Assembly (NCBI RefSeq): GCF_003073045.1
Contig: NC_037594.1
Coordinates: forward strand, 20,590,927-20,654,926
From: Pomacea canaliculata
Lineage: Eukaryota; Mollusca; Gastropoda; Architaenioglossa; Ampullariidae
DNA length: 64,000 bases
Direction of reading: 5' to 3'
Shown one piece after another: positions 48,401 to 62,554 of the stretch (its first letter is position 1; each line of letters begins with the position of its first letter). The translations under genes were made by a program, and so were the position numbers. The notes under the pieces are model-generated. The model was given only the letters and a program-made list of their open reading frames with translations, was not told the DNA's origin and searched no databases.

Positions 48401-51400
48401 TTCTTGTCGTATATTATTTTCTGATAAGTTTAAGAAAACCTAATTTAGGAGGAAATAATGCAGAGTGAAGCTGGACTGAGAAATATGGAGGCTGGTGTGG
48501 CTGACGCCCCGAAAGAAGTCTTTATACAAGAGTTCCTTGGCTGGTAAGTAGACCATAGCAGTTCTCCGTAAAACGCAAACTTCGATTACTCAAATAATAA
48601 TAAAGAAAAATCAGGGCAGGTAAAAATCAAAAGCATCCAAACCTCGTATTTGGGGAGGAAAGTGGCAGGAAGAGGTGCAGACAAAACAGACGATTACGCC
48701 ACAAAATTTTGAGAGGTGAATTCTTTGAAAAAAAAAACATCTTTATGGTTGTAGAAGTGAGCAGACTTCACTCTCATGCCCAGGAGCGGTGCCACAAAAA
48801 ATTGAAGCAGAGGAAATGTGTACATGTTTTCTTTGGTTTGCGACTAAGTTTGTTTTTCTTAAAAAAAAAGAGGAAAAGTAAGGGTCGCAGACCTCAGTGG
48901 TCGTAGAAGGCAGTGAGCTGAGAGGGGTTTGCTGAGTTGAGGCATGACGTGTGAAAGGTGGGACTTGAACTTTCACCCCTCCCCCCTTATAAATCACACT
49001 ACACATACACATTTTTAATCGTCACTGCCATTGTCCACAGGTCAGACATCACGATGTTTCGCCTCAACAAATGCTTCATTCAAAGATAGAAACCACTTAA
49101 AAAGACAAACTACTTGTAAACAATGCTTCACACTCCCTCCCCAACTCGGCGACGGTCTGCATGATAAACAACACAAGGACAAACAAGCGACCTCATTTTT
49201 CACTAAACAGATTCTTTCTTGAAATGGAGAACTAAGAGATACTAAACTGGCGATTGTTGAGAAATGTGTGCTTCCTCGACTGGTCTCATGCTGTTGAGGA
49301 TTTAATTGTAGTTCAACTATGGTTCATCCATCGATGCACCTTTACAACCAAGCGCACTAAATTCGAATGTAAATACATGTACTATACACTATCCCGAGCT
49401 TATGCACTTCATATTATTACTCTGCGATGAGAACACACCTTTTTTTCATTTTGATTTTTATGATCGCGAAAGGTAACGACAAAAGGACAGTAAATGTAAA
49501 ATTGTGTTGGACCTGTGCATTTCAAACACTTCGGTGAGGACCTGAAAGTTCGGAACAATATAACAGGTTGCAAGCAACTAAAGTGTAACAAAATTTATCA
49601 GCTGTCAAAAGGAAAGAACCCCTGGAGCTGAGTCTTTGACACGTGGGCGTATTGTGACCTTTGACACAGTCAGCAAAAATAAAATCTACACAAAATAATC
49701 TTCGGAAACATTGATAATATTTATTAAATGGAACACTTTAAAGGAAATATAACAGTAAATATAGAGAGAATTATAATTATTATAAATTTCAGAAAAATCG
49801 GTGTTTGCATTGTTAATTTGGTTTATAGTAAAGAATGCACGGGTTTGGATATTGTTGGTGTTTTAGACACAGCCTTTATACACACCTGCAGCGACACACC
49901 GCGTGACGCCGGAATTAAAACAACGGACGTGAACATTTTCACCTGACACCTGTGACGTCATTTGAACTCCTTCACGCACATCGACGATGAAAATATCGTT
50001 CGTGGCGCTAGAGGACAGGGTAACGTAACCATAAATTGTCTCCCCAGCAGACATTGACGAATGTTGGACGAGCAGGAAGCCAGAAGGTGGCAGCACGAGC
50101 ACAAATGATTCACCCTCACCTGTCCTTCAAAGTGGAAAGCGTCATTTCGTTTTGCCTCGCCTCCGTCGTCTGCTTGACGATAGATGATTGAGTGCCACAC
50201 AAGGAAGGTACACGAACGTCTTCAGAAAATATGAATCATCAGAGCAAGCTATTTCTATAAAGAGGTGAACATACAAGAGACATCTAAGATTCTTCCGGTT
50301 TATCAAAGGAATTTCTTCGAAATTGAGAATAAGTGTTCTTCAGAATAAGCTACGAATATCTGCATTTATGTATAAATGTATGTATACCTATATGTAGCAT
50401 GCACAGAGGTATCTGTATGAATGTCTATATGGTTAATTTTTCTGGATGTTTTTACTTCTGGACATGGCAAAATGAGGTTCCACGACAAAATATGAAATAT
50501 AAAAATTTATACGGGAAATGAGTGTCTAGTTAACGCTTCGGGAAAGGTGTTACCGTCACTTGATGAATATTATGAAAGATAAACCTCACTCCATTTTTAT
50601 TTAATAATTCTAGAACCTTCTTTGACTTTGGGATAGGACGTTTCTGTTTTTGCTTCAAGCTCATTTGGCTTTTGTTGTGGCGTGGCGGTTTAAGTATGAA
50701 ACTTATATCCAATGTCAAAATCTTTCTCATAACTGACAGAATAAAAACATTCCATGTTCCCCAGGTCTTTAGACAGTCGACTGTATTGTTCACATTTACA
50801 ATGTTAGCAAAGAACAACTATCATGGAATGAATGTTAAGAAAAGATTGTGTGTGTTCATCAGACTGCTGGCTATCCCACAATGCATGTAGTGGGCGGGAT
50901 GTCCTTGTTCAGTTCACCAAAGAACTTTTGTGGGACAAAATCTATTTCTGGCCAAGGAACATGTGATTTTCTCCTGACTTTGTCACCTTAACCTTGAGAA
51001 TATTAGCCCGGGGAAGGGTTTTATAGGTGCATCTCTTTTTTCGGTAAAGAAGAAGATGAAAGCGAGTCAACCTCGTGCGTGTCGCAACACCTGTCTGACC
51101 TAAAGTTCCTAGTGATTGCAAAGATACATTTTTATTGAGTGTGAAGGTTTAATTTCCTTCCTGGTCAAAGAATGTATCTGCACGAGTTTAATTGAAGAAG
51201 ACCTAGAGTGCATTCTGTTGATATTTTTAACATCACGTGACTGTTCAAGATATTCATGATTATTTTGTGTTCAAACAATTCACGTTTGACTATATCTCCT
51301 TTGAGTCGGTTAGAAAACAGTGCAAGGTGTTTGAGCATGATAGCGTGTAACACTTAAGATAAATAATTTGTTTTATGAGCACCATGGGCTACCTCCTAAA

Positions 51401-54400
51401 ATTGAGTTATGTACAATAAATATTATTATTATTGCTGTGCTGTTGCCAGACTCCTGAATAAACTCGTTCTCGTGGTGATGCAAACAGATTAACACGCATG
51501 GTGAGCACACACACACATACAGAGGGACAAGAAAGTCTCCATAACAGACCATTTTAATGATCATGAGTCGGCAAATGTTAACCCAATTGGCGTCAGGTAA
51601 TGGTAAACCTCGTTCTGAGAATGATGTCTCCTGTACTGAATGAAGGCACTTGATCAATCCAATGAACTCACTAATGTCTCAAGCTCGCCATCTCGACACA
51701 CACAGGGAGCAAAACAGTTGTAGCTCAATGTTTACAGCATCAGCCAACAAAAATTGTCATGTAAATTATTCAGAAAAAAACAGGTTTGGAGCTTTCCAAC
51801 ATACATCCCCAATACAACCTGTAGCGTAACACACCAAGCCAAATAAAAAAAAAAGCATTTCTTAATTGTGATTGTTATATCCACCAATCCCACCCAAAAA
51901 CGAAAACAAGTGCATCCCTACAGATGAGTACGATTAAGAAACTGGATAAGAGCTGGAAGCTGGGTGGATAGAATGTAAAAGGAAAAAAAAAAAAATTCGG
52001 GGGTGGGGTAGGAGAAAGAAAAGTGAAGAAGGCGAGAGAGAGAGAACCAGTCTGCAGCTCTCTGCAGATTAAAACCAAAGGCATTCATATAAAAGTTAAA
52101 GTTATTTTTACACAACACACATGCACGTGCACTTTTGTACATCGTGAAATTGTCAGCAAAAAAAACAACAACAACAAAAATCAAAAAAACAAATGTCAGC
52201 ATTACAAACAGTCAATCAAACCATGTGTGCTTTTTCACTGCACGATTTTCCTTTCTTCCCATATCCCCGAAAATACTTACACAATGAAACTCTGACCTCG
52301 TGCATACAAATCACACATCTACTGCCCTCCCCCCCAAAAAAAAAACCAACAACAACAAACAAACAAACAAACAACAACCAAAAAAACAAGCAAAAACAAC
52401 AAAAAAACCTAACAAACAAAAAACAAACAACAAAAACAAACCAAAACAAAAGGATCAACACAGATTTTGTGCACTCATGACATCACAACACTGTTCATTT
52501 TTTTCGTGTAAATCCATGTGAATTATTTTAACATCAAACTCCTGCACACATGTGGACTTTAAGTTTAGTACAGTGCAAACATTCCGTTGTTTAGCTGTTG
52601 TTTTTAAACAACGATGACGAGCATACAATCACTCCGAGGCACTGGGCCTCTTCTTGCAATAAGCTTCTATTACATCTGCTCGTTTTTTCGCTCTACTTGT
52701 AGGAAAACTCTGTTTATTCAAGAATTTTTTAAAAAGTGAAAGAAAAGATTTTCATCGTGGTAAACTTAAACAAAAAAAGCCATGTTAGAATTCATTAAGC
52801 AATAACATACATTTCCCAGTCCCCATGACTCAGTATGTAGCTCACAAACAATCAAAACAGTCTGTGAAGTGTCGCATGAATGTTCTTAATATACACAAGT
52901 TGACGATTTCGTGGCCAGTGGCAACGGGTTTCTGAACCACGCATTGCACACCAGTTCCAACCTTTTGCTATTTTTTTCAAAACGGGATCGTCAATCAGCT
53001 GTTTATAAAAATAACGAACAAGAAACCGTGAAGAACGAAGGTACAAACCAACATGATACACAACACTTCCATTAAAGTATCTGAAATATTGTGCAGTCTT
53101 CTTACTCTCCCTTAAATATGCGCCAACAGACATTATAGAGTGTCAAACTCTTGTTGTATCAATATATTATCAGAGAAATAAAATCAACAATAACATATTC
53201 TAACAATCACAGAATAAACTTGATATCGTCTTCATTGCAGACAGACTGACAGACAAGGAAACGAGAGATAGATAAAAAAAAAAAGATTATATTTTTGTCT
53301 GATCTCACATCTGCTGGGAAAAAAAAACGGGGTAGCAAAAGTCAATACAAGTTTTGGCAGATGGCACTATTTTTTTTTTAATAACAAACCCCGCCCTCCC
53401 CTCAAACCCTCCCCCAAAAACAAAACAAAACAAAACCAAACCCGTCAATAATGGATGCATTTCTGTAGCTGATGGCCATACAGGTAAAAATTTGATACGG
53501 AAAACATTTTAGATACAGTAGAGTTGATGATTTCTATGTTTGCAATAATCCCTTCCAGAGCATAACTTAGGATGTAAAGTTGATTTTCACAGATTTACCA
53601 AGCACAACACAAGTAAATCCATCCTGAATGCATGAACCGTTTGTTGCATTAAAAAATCTACCTTTGTCTACATTAAGCCACAAACTGCACAAAGAATACA
53701 GGATGATAATTTTTTTTTCACCATTAGTACCTTCAAAGGAATGCATCTTGCAAACATTTACAGTTAGAAAGTGATTTACACAGACCCAGGATCCAGTGAA
53801 ATGTCCAGTAGATAAGACACTTCTCTGCCTCATACATATTTACGGTCCATACAATGAGAATCACAGCGACAAACGGTTTCGAGATACACTTTGCGAATCG
53901 GAAATGGATTTCATTTTGGCTATGTTAATGAAACAATTCAGAATTAATTTCACACAGTTCTTTCATTCTTGTTAGCTTTGAGAGGAGGGTGGGGCCAAAC
54001 TCCATGATTACGATTGTATCATTTCGGGTTTTTTTTCGCAAAATAATTCCAGTAAACGAGTTTGGTTGTAACTATTGGTTACAGTTTTAAGTAAGCACAA
54101 TGGGTGGGACAGGGTTGGAGCGGGGAATCGTGGGAATGGTGGAAGGAAAGATTCACAGCAGTTAATGAAACTAGTTTTTTTTTCTGGTTTTTTGCAGATC
54201 AGTTAAAATCATTGTCTACAGCGATATATTAATCCTTGTCTCAGGTATTGTTATTTGATTTACCTGTTCACAACAATACTTCAAACTATATTTTTATTTC
54301 CATCATTTGGCAGTAGATGGTTCTCCTATAACATTAAAGGTCTTTCTTGCAAAGGGCCATCTGAAACTGCTTTTGATCTCAATTCGAATCAACCGATCGC

Positions 54401-57400
54401 AGAAGAATTTCTTGTTTGACACATAAATATAGAAGAAACCCCTAACGGAATGTATAAGGAATTGTAATTTAATTTTCTATTTCAGTTTTTTCTTGACAGG
54501 CTGTCCCGACTGCCCCCTGCGCCGGTAACGTATTCCGGACTGTTGGCACTCCTGTCTAACGGGGGACAAGCTGCCGGATCACAACAGCCTCCAGGAAATG
54601 ACAGAGTGCTGACTGTTGTCCCTTGAGACATGAGGTCACTGACCTTACATTCTTTCAAAAACCATGGCAACAGACGCTGTTTAGTATTGTTTAGTATTGT
54701 TGCTTTTCGTCGAGTCCCCTGGAATGCTGACTTAATGTAATCTGCAACATTTTTCTTCAAAGGACGAAAAAAAAAAACCCACCCCAAAAACAACGGTAGG
54801 CGGATTCAAGTTATACAGGTTTCGAAGCTGGGCGAGGACAGATAGGTTTGGCCTCACAGAGGGGCAAACACATGTAAGCAAACATGTAACTGTTGAACTG
54901 CACAAATCCATTTCTATCTTTAGTTAAAACCCGAAGAGCAGGGTTATCTGCCCTACAAACACACAAACCACACTTCTTCATTCCTAACAATTTTTAGGTT
55001 CAACATTTCAGCAACTGACATTAAGTTTCACAAATTAGTGACCAGCAGAGTAGTAAATACAATTTTCAAACGATAAAGAGAAAACAACAATTTGTGTAAA
55101 TATTCTAGCAATGCTCTAACCAAAAATTAACAAAAAACTTTTACTTGTCTAATGACATTTCATTCTGAAAAACACACGAGTAAGTACATTGGTATGTAGA
55201 TGTGAATACTCTCAGTGTCCACACAGTGCAGTAAAATAAGACTTGGGTTGATTTAAGAGACAGGGGTTGGGTGGGGAGAACATAACAAGAGGTAGCAGGA
55301 TCCCCACTCGACAAAAATGGCTTCAATACATACAAAGAACAGGAAACACTTTTAAATTTGCTTATATGGAATGACTTGCGGCGGCCGGCCGTACAACAGA
55401 TAAACCTTGTGACTGAACACGAAGCGGAATCTGGAATGGTAAACTCGCAGACACACGAGGTCGGTCCATAAACTTAAAAACAAAGTTCTAACCTATGCCC
55501 TTCTCCCCAACAAAATGGAGTTTTTTGGTACCTCAAACATTGTCATCAGTACATAACTGATTTGTCTCCTTTCAATAAATTTCAGCTGCCAAATATATGT
55601 GAAGGATGCTGAAAGAGGAAGAAAAATAAGAGTGAAGAAAACATGTAGGCGCGGTAAAGGGGATGGTTTTAAACTGCTTGAGAAAACAAAACTGTTGCCT
55701 CTTACAAACACACGCATCTATGAACGATATTTAAACCATAAACACAAACTACCGCTCGGCATTTTCAGAGATGCGCGATGTAAGCAGACGGGGAACAAAA
55801 CAAGATTGTCTTTCATTTATAGTCTAGTCTTCTCAAAAACTTGCGACTCAGGGACATTTAGCTGTTATTTAGCGGGATATTGGACATTTAATTGCATGAC
55901 ATTTAGTACTCTTTTTTCCTATCATCTTCGCGTCATCGTCGGCTTCATCAATATTTACAGTGGACGTACCTGACGCAAACAACAAACAAACTGCAGTACC
56001 AACAGATTCTGTACAGACACGAGTACCTTAGGCCCGTGTACAGTCTGTTCGCGAGATACCATTGCAAAGCGAGCTAATCAGAGCCCGAGACAGAGGGAAG
56101 AAGCAGAAGTAGTTTGGTGACGCCAGTGCAGCGCTGCACACACGTGACTCTGGCGTAAGGTCAGTTCCGGGTCATGGGCAAGGCGCAAGCGGCCACGGTA
56201 GTGAAAATTTGAAACATGAAAGGTCTCTCCTTCTGCTGGGTCTTTCTCTTTCAAACCAGCGGCATTCAAACAGGCAGGTTTACATCATGATATGCATCAA
56301 GCAATGTGTCAGAGGAGGTACACTACAACAGCACTCGTCCACAGCTAACACCCGGATATCCGTGCTTGTGTGATGCGGGTAAACGGTGTACACAACCACA
56401 GACACTGGGTTCAGAGGCAGAGGGGTGAGAAGGGCGGAATTAGAGGGAACGGTTGGAGTAGTAAGGTTCGGGGAAAGCATGAAAACTGGTCTGCACAAGT
56501 CACATCCGGTCATCACCAGTGCTGTGACCACTTGCGTATGTGCATTCTAACACCACAGGAACATGCACGCCTAGTGAGTCATTGGACAGACACTAACCAA
56601 AAACAACAAAACAAAACCAAAACTGTATAGTGGGCTTGTCTTCACAATTATGAGAGATTATGGCACCGTACCGTCTGTTCCGCTCAACTTTTCAAAATCG
56701 CGGATCGATTCTAAAGGGAACAATTTTTTTTACATTTTAAAAAAGTTGCATGACTCAGTGGAGGCCACCGCCATATTATATGCTGTTAATAAAAAATCTG
56801 TAGTCTTTACTGCTTTAAAAAAATAGTTTGCCTACTAGTTTTCATCAAACATTTCACTCACAATGAAAAATGAAAATACTTGGCAAGGATGCATAGCCTG
56901 TATGCTGCTGTGAAAACTTATTCAGTAGGAACTCGAGAAAACCTAATAATAAAAATCAACTAATCGAAGCTTAATCAGAATAAGCTTATCTTGGATTTTG
57001 ACCTGCTTACAACAAGAGTTTGCTTTAAAGAAATTCCTCCACCAAAAGAAAATAAAACTTTCAGCCAAGATTAGGCTCTAGGAATGTGACCCGAAGAACT
57101 AAACGCACATAAATAAAACTTTAAAATTATTAGGTATTTAGGAAAGGGCATCGCATTTGTAAAAACACTTTCACCAATAAAACTTATTTTGCAACTAACT
57201 CTGCACACATGATTATTGTCAATTTGAAATATTCAGGCGACAAACCCTTAACATGATCAACAGCATTTGCAATCGTAATACTGGTGATATTATCCTTACA
57301 CATATATTATAATTTGATAATTACATATACCTCCTTGGTGGGGGTGAGGCTGGGGTGAAGATGGGGAAAACACCGCCTAAGTCACAAACACATTTTTTCC

Positions 57401-58036
57401 TCAAGCCCATAAATTTGCAGGCACCTCGCTGACTTCCAAAAATCCTAACAAATCATTTTGTGGCCCTGCCACATGAAAACAACATTCTTAGCACTTTCGT
57501 TAAGCGCTCGCATTCATGCACGCACACTTTAAATCTTTCTCACCCTCATTTGTGTGTCTCACATGTTTTACAAATAGTTGTCCAGACAGTTCAACAACAA
57601 AAGCCAAGAGACATTCGAATGTGCAGCCACATTATCAAGGTAATTGCCCTACTGGCTAAAAAATTGTCAGGATCACCATGATCAGTTATTTAAAACGATT
57701 ACAGAACACCTCAAGACGGAGGTCGAGGCTGGGATAAGATATAAACTCTACACTCTTCGCGACACATGTACACAATTCATCACAGATATTGCTACAGATT
57801 TCCATACAAAAACCGCAGGGTTTGTAACCTCTCTTCATCGCATTTCCAACTTTCACGCAAACCCTGCTTTTTTTCCGTCCTCGTCACGCGACTCTCGTCT
57901 CCATTTTTCCACAGTCTAACTTACTACAGTACCCTCCCAACTCCCTCCCCGAACACCCTAGAACTTTTTTTTGTTGTAATTTTCAGGCACTGTTGATTGT
58001 TGTAACCCTGCTCTGTAACTCTGTCAAGTGGTGGCC
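45500..58036. other. Large gene-poor region
   Basis: Apart from the CRE at 45790, I cannot support any gene here. Contents include A-rich low-complexity sequence at 52160-52460, poly(A)/poly(T) runs (51846, 52321, 53276, 53371, 54768) and a perfect TGACGTCA at 49953-49960. The 54000-58036 part may include the 3' UTR of the GalNAc-transferase gene, but no poly(A) site was chosen. A possible small exon on the plus strand ends at about 48542. Confidence 0.45.
52160..52460 (+). repeat. A-rich low-complexity tract (CAAA/CAA type)
   Basis: Long runs of A broken by single C bases, e.g. aacaaacaaacaaacaacaacc. The open frames across it are composition artefacts. Confidence 0.85.
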
Positions 58037-61000
58037 TCAAGCTGGAATGGCGCCGCTGGGAGACTTCCGCTTCCACTGCCAGAGCTGACGGTCAATGCCA
58101 GTGCACTGCTTCATCGTCAGGGTCTTTCCGTCCACGGACACCTCGGCGCATTTCTGCGTGTTTACGTGGTACAGGGTATTATCCTGCAACACAAACACAA
58201 AGAAGCATTCGCACACAAAGAAAGCAGCAATGTTATGAAATATTCGATGTCTGGCGGCTCTCAAGGCATAAAGGCGTTGTGACCTGTATATAGATATTAC
58301 TATTATCACTCCCGCTTACTCTAAACTGGAAAAGGAAATTATGAAATAATTCAGGGGAGACTATTTTCTATCAGCACTGTTGCTAGTGCACGCCGTGACT
58401 TATTTCCCTTAGGAAGGGAAGGGTACTGACAACGAAGAGTAAAGGTCGGGACTGGCACCATAAACATAATAAAGAATGGACCACCAGGTCGCGCTACGAG
58501 CGCATATTTCCTTGCTTGTGTACCGTTAACCCATCCATTAGAATGATTCCATGTGATTTACCCTCTGATTCCAATCCTTACCATCTTTCACATTTTGCAG
58601 ATCATCTCAAAAAACAAAACAAAAATTAAAACTATACCACTTCCTCTTACTGTTTAAAAAAAAAAAGGCGAAGAAGTGAGAAAGAAAAAAAGGTAGGAAA
58701 ATCCAAGGCAACTGGCATGTCCAGAAATCTGCAAGACCCTTGCACCCACCTCCCGGTAACTCCACTCCTGGTTGCCCTTTTGTCCATGACAGGGGTATAT
58801 AATGACGTCATTTCCGCCGCTGTAGTCGAGGCAGCCGTCGTCACGACGAATTTCGCCGCTTTTGCTCAACATCCAATACTGGTTGCCTCCCTGGCCGTGG
58901 CAAGGCCACATGTTGACGGGCTTGTGGTAGTTGTGGTGGTCGGCGGGGCTGTCGATGCACATGGGTTTGGCCTTGCTTCGGATCTGAAACAGTTCGGCGG
59001 GAGGGGGAAGTAACGGCTGGTGACCGCAAGCACTCGTGTACCAACATCAATCCATCTGCAGCGGACTTGCAGGTCATCAAGTGTACATCAGGAAAGAGGC
59101 TCTACGATGAGCGTGTTTGTGTTTGGAGCGTTAAGGCACAGATTAAGATACAAATTAGACTGTCAAATTAGCTTGTCCTGATTCGTAAACAAGTTCCCAT
59201 TTCTTGAGGTGCAATATTACTCATGCAATGGTTGGGTAAAGCGCCGGTCAGCATGGCCATTAGAATAAACTGTCCTTACGTGTCTTGTGCGTGTGCGAGT
59301 TGTAACAAACATTAATGCCTGTGTGTACTCATGTTCTATTAGTTTTCTAAAACATTTTAAGTCTGCGATGGGGAGACGGCGCTACATAATAACATGATGC
59401 GGATAATTCTTATTATTATTATTATTTACCTCGCCGGAGGCGATGGCCTCTCCGGGCACGAAGAGATCCGGGTAGACATTCTTGATATACCAGCGAAAGT
59501 CTTTACAGTGAAGTCGCTGTCTCAGGGCTTTCCGCTCCGACACATCTCCATAGTCTCCCTGGACAGACATCAGAAAGATATTTATGTTACGGTTGAGTGC
59601 AAGTGGCCTTGTACTTAAAGGCTTGGCTGCGTATGTAACCATGCAAATATTATTCCCCGCAAAGCCCCGTCAGTCAGGAAGTCTAAATAGCTAACAGATG
59701 ATAAAAAAACATGTTTACAAACACAAAAAATACTGTCAAGGACCTGCGTGCCGCGACAGGAAGGTAAACACGTTTAGAGGAGTTCCTCCCCTCGTAATTA
59801 TGGCGGGGAGGTGGACGGCGCTTGGGTGCCATGATGGTGGTTTGCTGGGTGGATTTTTGTTGGATGTGAAAATTGTTTTGTTTGATGTCGCGTCCCATGT
59901 CTTTCCGCGGAGAACATCTATTTGCTGACAGAATAATTAACGGACGATGTAAGGATATGGGCGCGCACCTGGCAAAGCCATTGCCAGTCAGCAGAATTAG
60001 AATATGGAAAAATATGGGTTGATATCTCGAATGTTTGGCTGGTGCGGTATAAATGGTGCGAGTCTGGAGTGTGCAGGAGAACTCATAGATGATGAGGGTA
60101 GAGAGGGAGGAGACATGAGGAGTGATATGATGTAATTTCGTACTTGCTATGTGTGATATCTTTAACCGCTCTATGCCAAGGGCGAATTAATTTTTTTCTC
60201 CAACTGGTAACTGCCATGTGCAGCAACTGTGTGTGGTTTTCCGTGAAACTTTTGCCCAACTATTGTGTGCTGGATTTCTTCTCGATTTTGGATACCTCAG
60301 ACGCCAGAGCGCCTGTAAATACCTGTGTATATGAAATTTAGTGTTTATCTTCTCATGGCTTTGTAATCTCGATATCTATATATAAATTCACATTCCTACC
60401 ATAGCTCAAAATATCCGTCGAATCTCTCAATATCTTTGTTGTCCCAACAAAATGCCCATCCGCGACATTTTCGTCACAAAAAGCTCTGCTCAATGCCAGT
60501 TGATCACAACACTTGTCAAACCCTCAAAGGTTCGTGTCCCTGATTTATACTGACTCTACTCGTCTACTGACCAGGTCATTGTTGAAGCGCTCGTAGTAGT
60601 AATTGCGGTATTCGTCCATCCATACTTCAGCCAGGCGAATGGAGTTCTTCTTGACCACGTTCACACCTGTCCGCCACTTGTAGGGGCTCCTCTTACGGAA
60701 AATGTGGCCGACATGTGAACATGGGATGATCTCCAGCACCCCACCGCACATCCACACCTGAGGGCGCACACAAACACAACGTCTTTAATGTCTTTCCCCA
60801 TTAAAATCACATCTGACAGTATAAACTTTATTGTTTATAATTAAAGAGCCTGGACAAAGTCAAACATGTGAGTAAGTTTACAAAATATTTATACGACTCA
60901 TATACAAAATTTCTATAAACACAGTCACATGTCAAGCAAACACCTGTTCCGTTAAAAAGGCATTTTTATGCAGAAGTTCACTGTGGCGCATGCGAAGGAA

Positions 61001-62554
61001 CACAATATACAGGTCTAAAGAATTATAAAAAAAAAACCATGTTGGTATTGCGCAAAATGCCGACCTTAACGATGTACTTACCCGGAACGAGAGCTCCAAA
61101 TTCTCGCCACCCCAGATGTCCATACCCGGGTCATAGGTACCCAGCTCTTCGAAGTACTCGCGACTTATCGCGAACAATCCGCCAGCCATGGTTGGCGACC
61201 TAAAAGACCCAGTTCCATCATCATCATCAATCATCATCATCATCATCATCAATCATCAATCATCATCATCAATCATCATCAATTATTACACAGCACAGCT
61301 TTAAATCACAGCATGCGACATGTTTTGCAAGTAATGTGTCTAAACGTGGGGCCGTAGTTATGAAGTGTAGGTAAGTAGTTGAGTTAAGACAATAGGTTGA
61401 GCTCAACAAAAACGTCTTGTTTTTCAAAAAATATAATTATAAACTGGTCTCCAAACCCTGCATATTTTGCTTTACCCCTGTAGCCGTAGTTACCGCCCTG
61501 GAGTCTCTGGAATTTCTTTTCGCTAGTGGACAGCAAAAATAGAAAATAGGACGCGAGAAGTGTGCTGACGGGTTGGTTAAAGAGCGGTTAGAGACCGAGA
61601 GGGAGGCTGGCCTGAAGGGCAGTGTGAAACTATTAAGTAACAAGCTTCACTTCTACATATCACCAATGTTCCATAGTACACACAGAAATAGGGGAAACAC
61701 TAGTCGGAGGGTTGAAAGGAAAGTTGGCGGGAATAAATAATGTGAAGACAAACATTTCGAGGACTAGAAATGAAATGGAGAAAGAATGAATCTGTTGAAT
61801 ACAATCTATCGCCTCAAGACAAAGTCGAGTAGCACTTTGTAATGTAAGTATTCTTAAGTCGAAAGATGGCAAAGGATAAATCTTTAGTCAGTAAGAATGC
61901 GAGACACAAGCAAGCATCTCCCACCAAAGCACGCACCAATACCAAACAAGCACCAGCAACACCATAAAAACCACACCTGCACACAGACTAAACTACGCAT
62001 CAACGAAAAGCCACACGAACGGAATCCCACTTAAGCAAAGACCTGTGGACCTACAATCTCCTCCTAAAGCTAAGACAGACAGAAGAACGACTTTGCGTCA
62101 TCTTACATCGTTGACCTGATGACAGTGAGAAGAAGATTACAAAATATTGTCTTCGTCACACATACCATCAAGAATAGTAATCTGGAGACCCAGCTCCTCA
62201 CACTCTCACAACAAAGGCGCACACTAGCCAGCAAAGTCTACGATCTTCAGGCGGCTAGAAGCGTGAGTCCCTCCCAAGTGCCTCCGTGCCCTGAGCACCG
62301 CCCGCTCGGACAGGTCCAGGTGCATGCTATCCAGGCTAACCGAATTGGAGAGACACGAGAAGTCCTGTTGGCAGCAACGTGGGCCTGTATGGGGATCCAG
62401 TAGAACTGCAGCTCCCAACTGAAGCCTCCCACATACACGGGTAGGTCCGGGGACCCGTGGTATTGCAGAGTCTCCATGTCGATGCTGTCGATGACCGGAC
62501 ACACCACGTGACGGGGATCTGCGGCCACCCGCTCCAGCAACGGCTCCAGCCACC
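58037..62554 (-). CDS. Polypeptide N-acetylgalactosaminyltransferase, 3' part (six exons)
   Basis: Golgi enzyme that starts mucin-type O-glycosylation by moving GalNAc from UDP-GalNAc to Ser/Thr. Minus-strand exons are 62554-62341, 61199-61082, 60757-60572, 59558-59430, 58983-58750 and 58183-58037. All have GT-AG borders and all join in frame, giving about 342 aa to the stop. The first begins [16 protein letters not shown], just after where the family's DxH metal site would be, so the 5' exons lie past the right edge. It continues [13 protein letters not shown] and [14 protein letters not shown]. The Gal/GalNAc-T motif is [20 protein letters not shown], then [20 protein letters not shown]. 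Exons 5 and 6 form the R-type lectin domain: MCIDSPAD...[14 protein letters not shown]...GNQEW and KCAEVSVDG...DRQLW, i.e. three beta-trefoil repeats with CLD-like and QxW-like motifs. The isoform group was not assigned. Confidence 0.95.
61215..61282 (+). repeat. (ATC)n microsatellite in a GalNAc-transferase intron
   Basis: Imperfect ATC repeats interrupted by single extra A bases (catcaatcatcatc). They sit just upstream (on the minus strand) of the acceptor at 61200, which could affect splicing of that exon only if they expand. Confidence 0.92.

Noticed and set aside
52852-53133. 93-aa minus-strand frame, basic and aromatic-rich
   Set aside because: No recognisable domain, signal peptide or splice context; likely chance or part of a long 3' UTR.
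54482-54793. 103-aa minus-strand frame ending in AGGSRDSLSRKN
   Set aside because: No family resemblance and no exon borders that connect it to the GalNAc-transferase gene.
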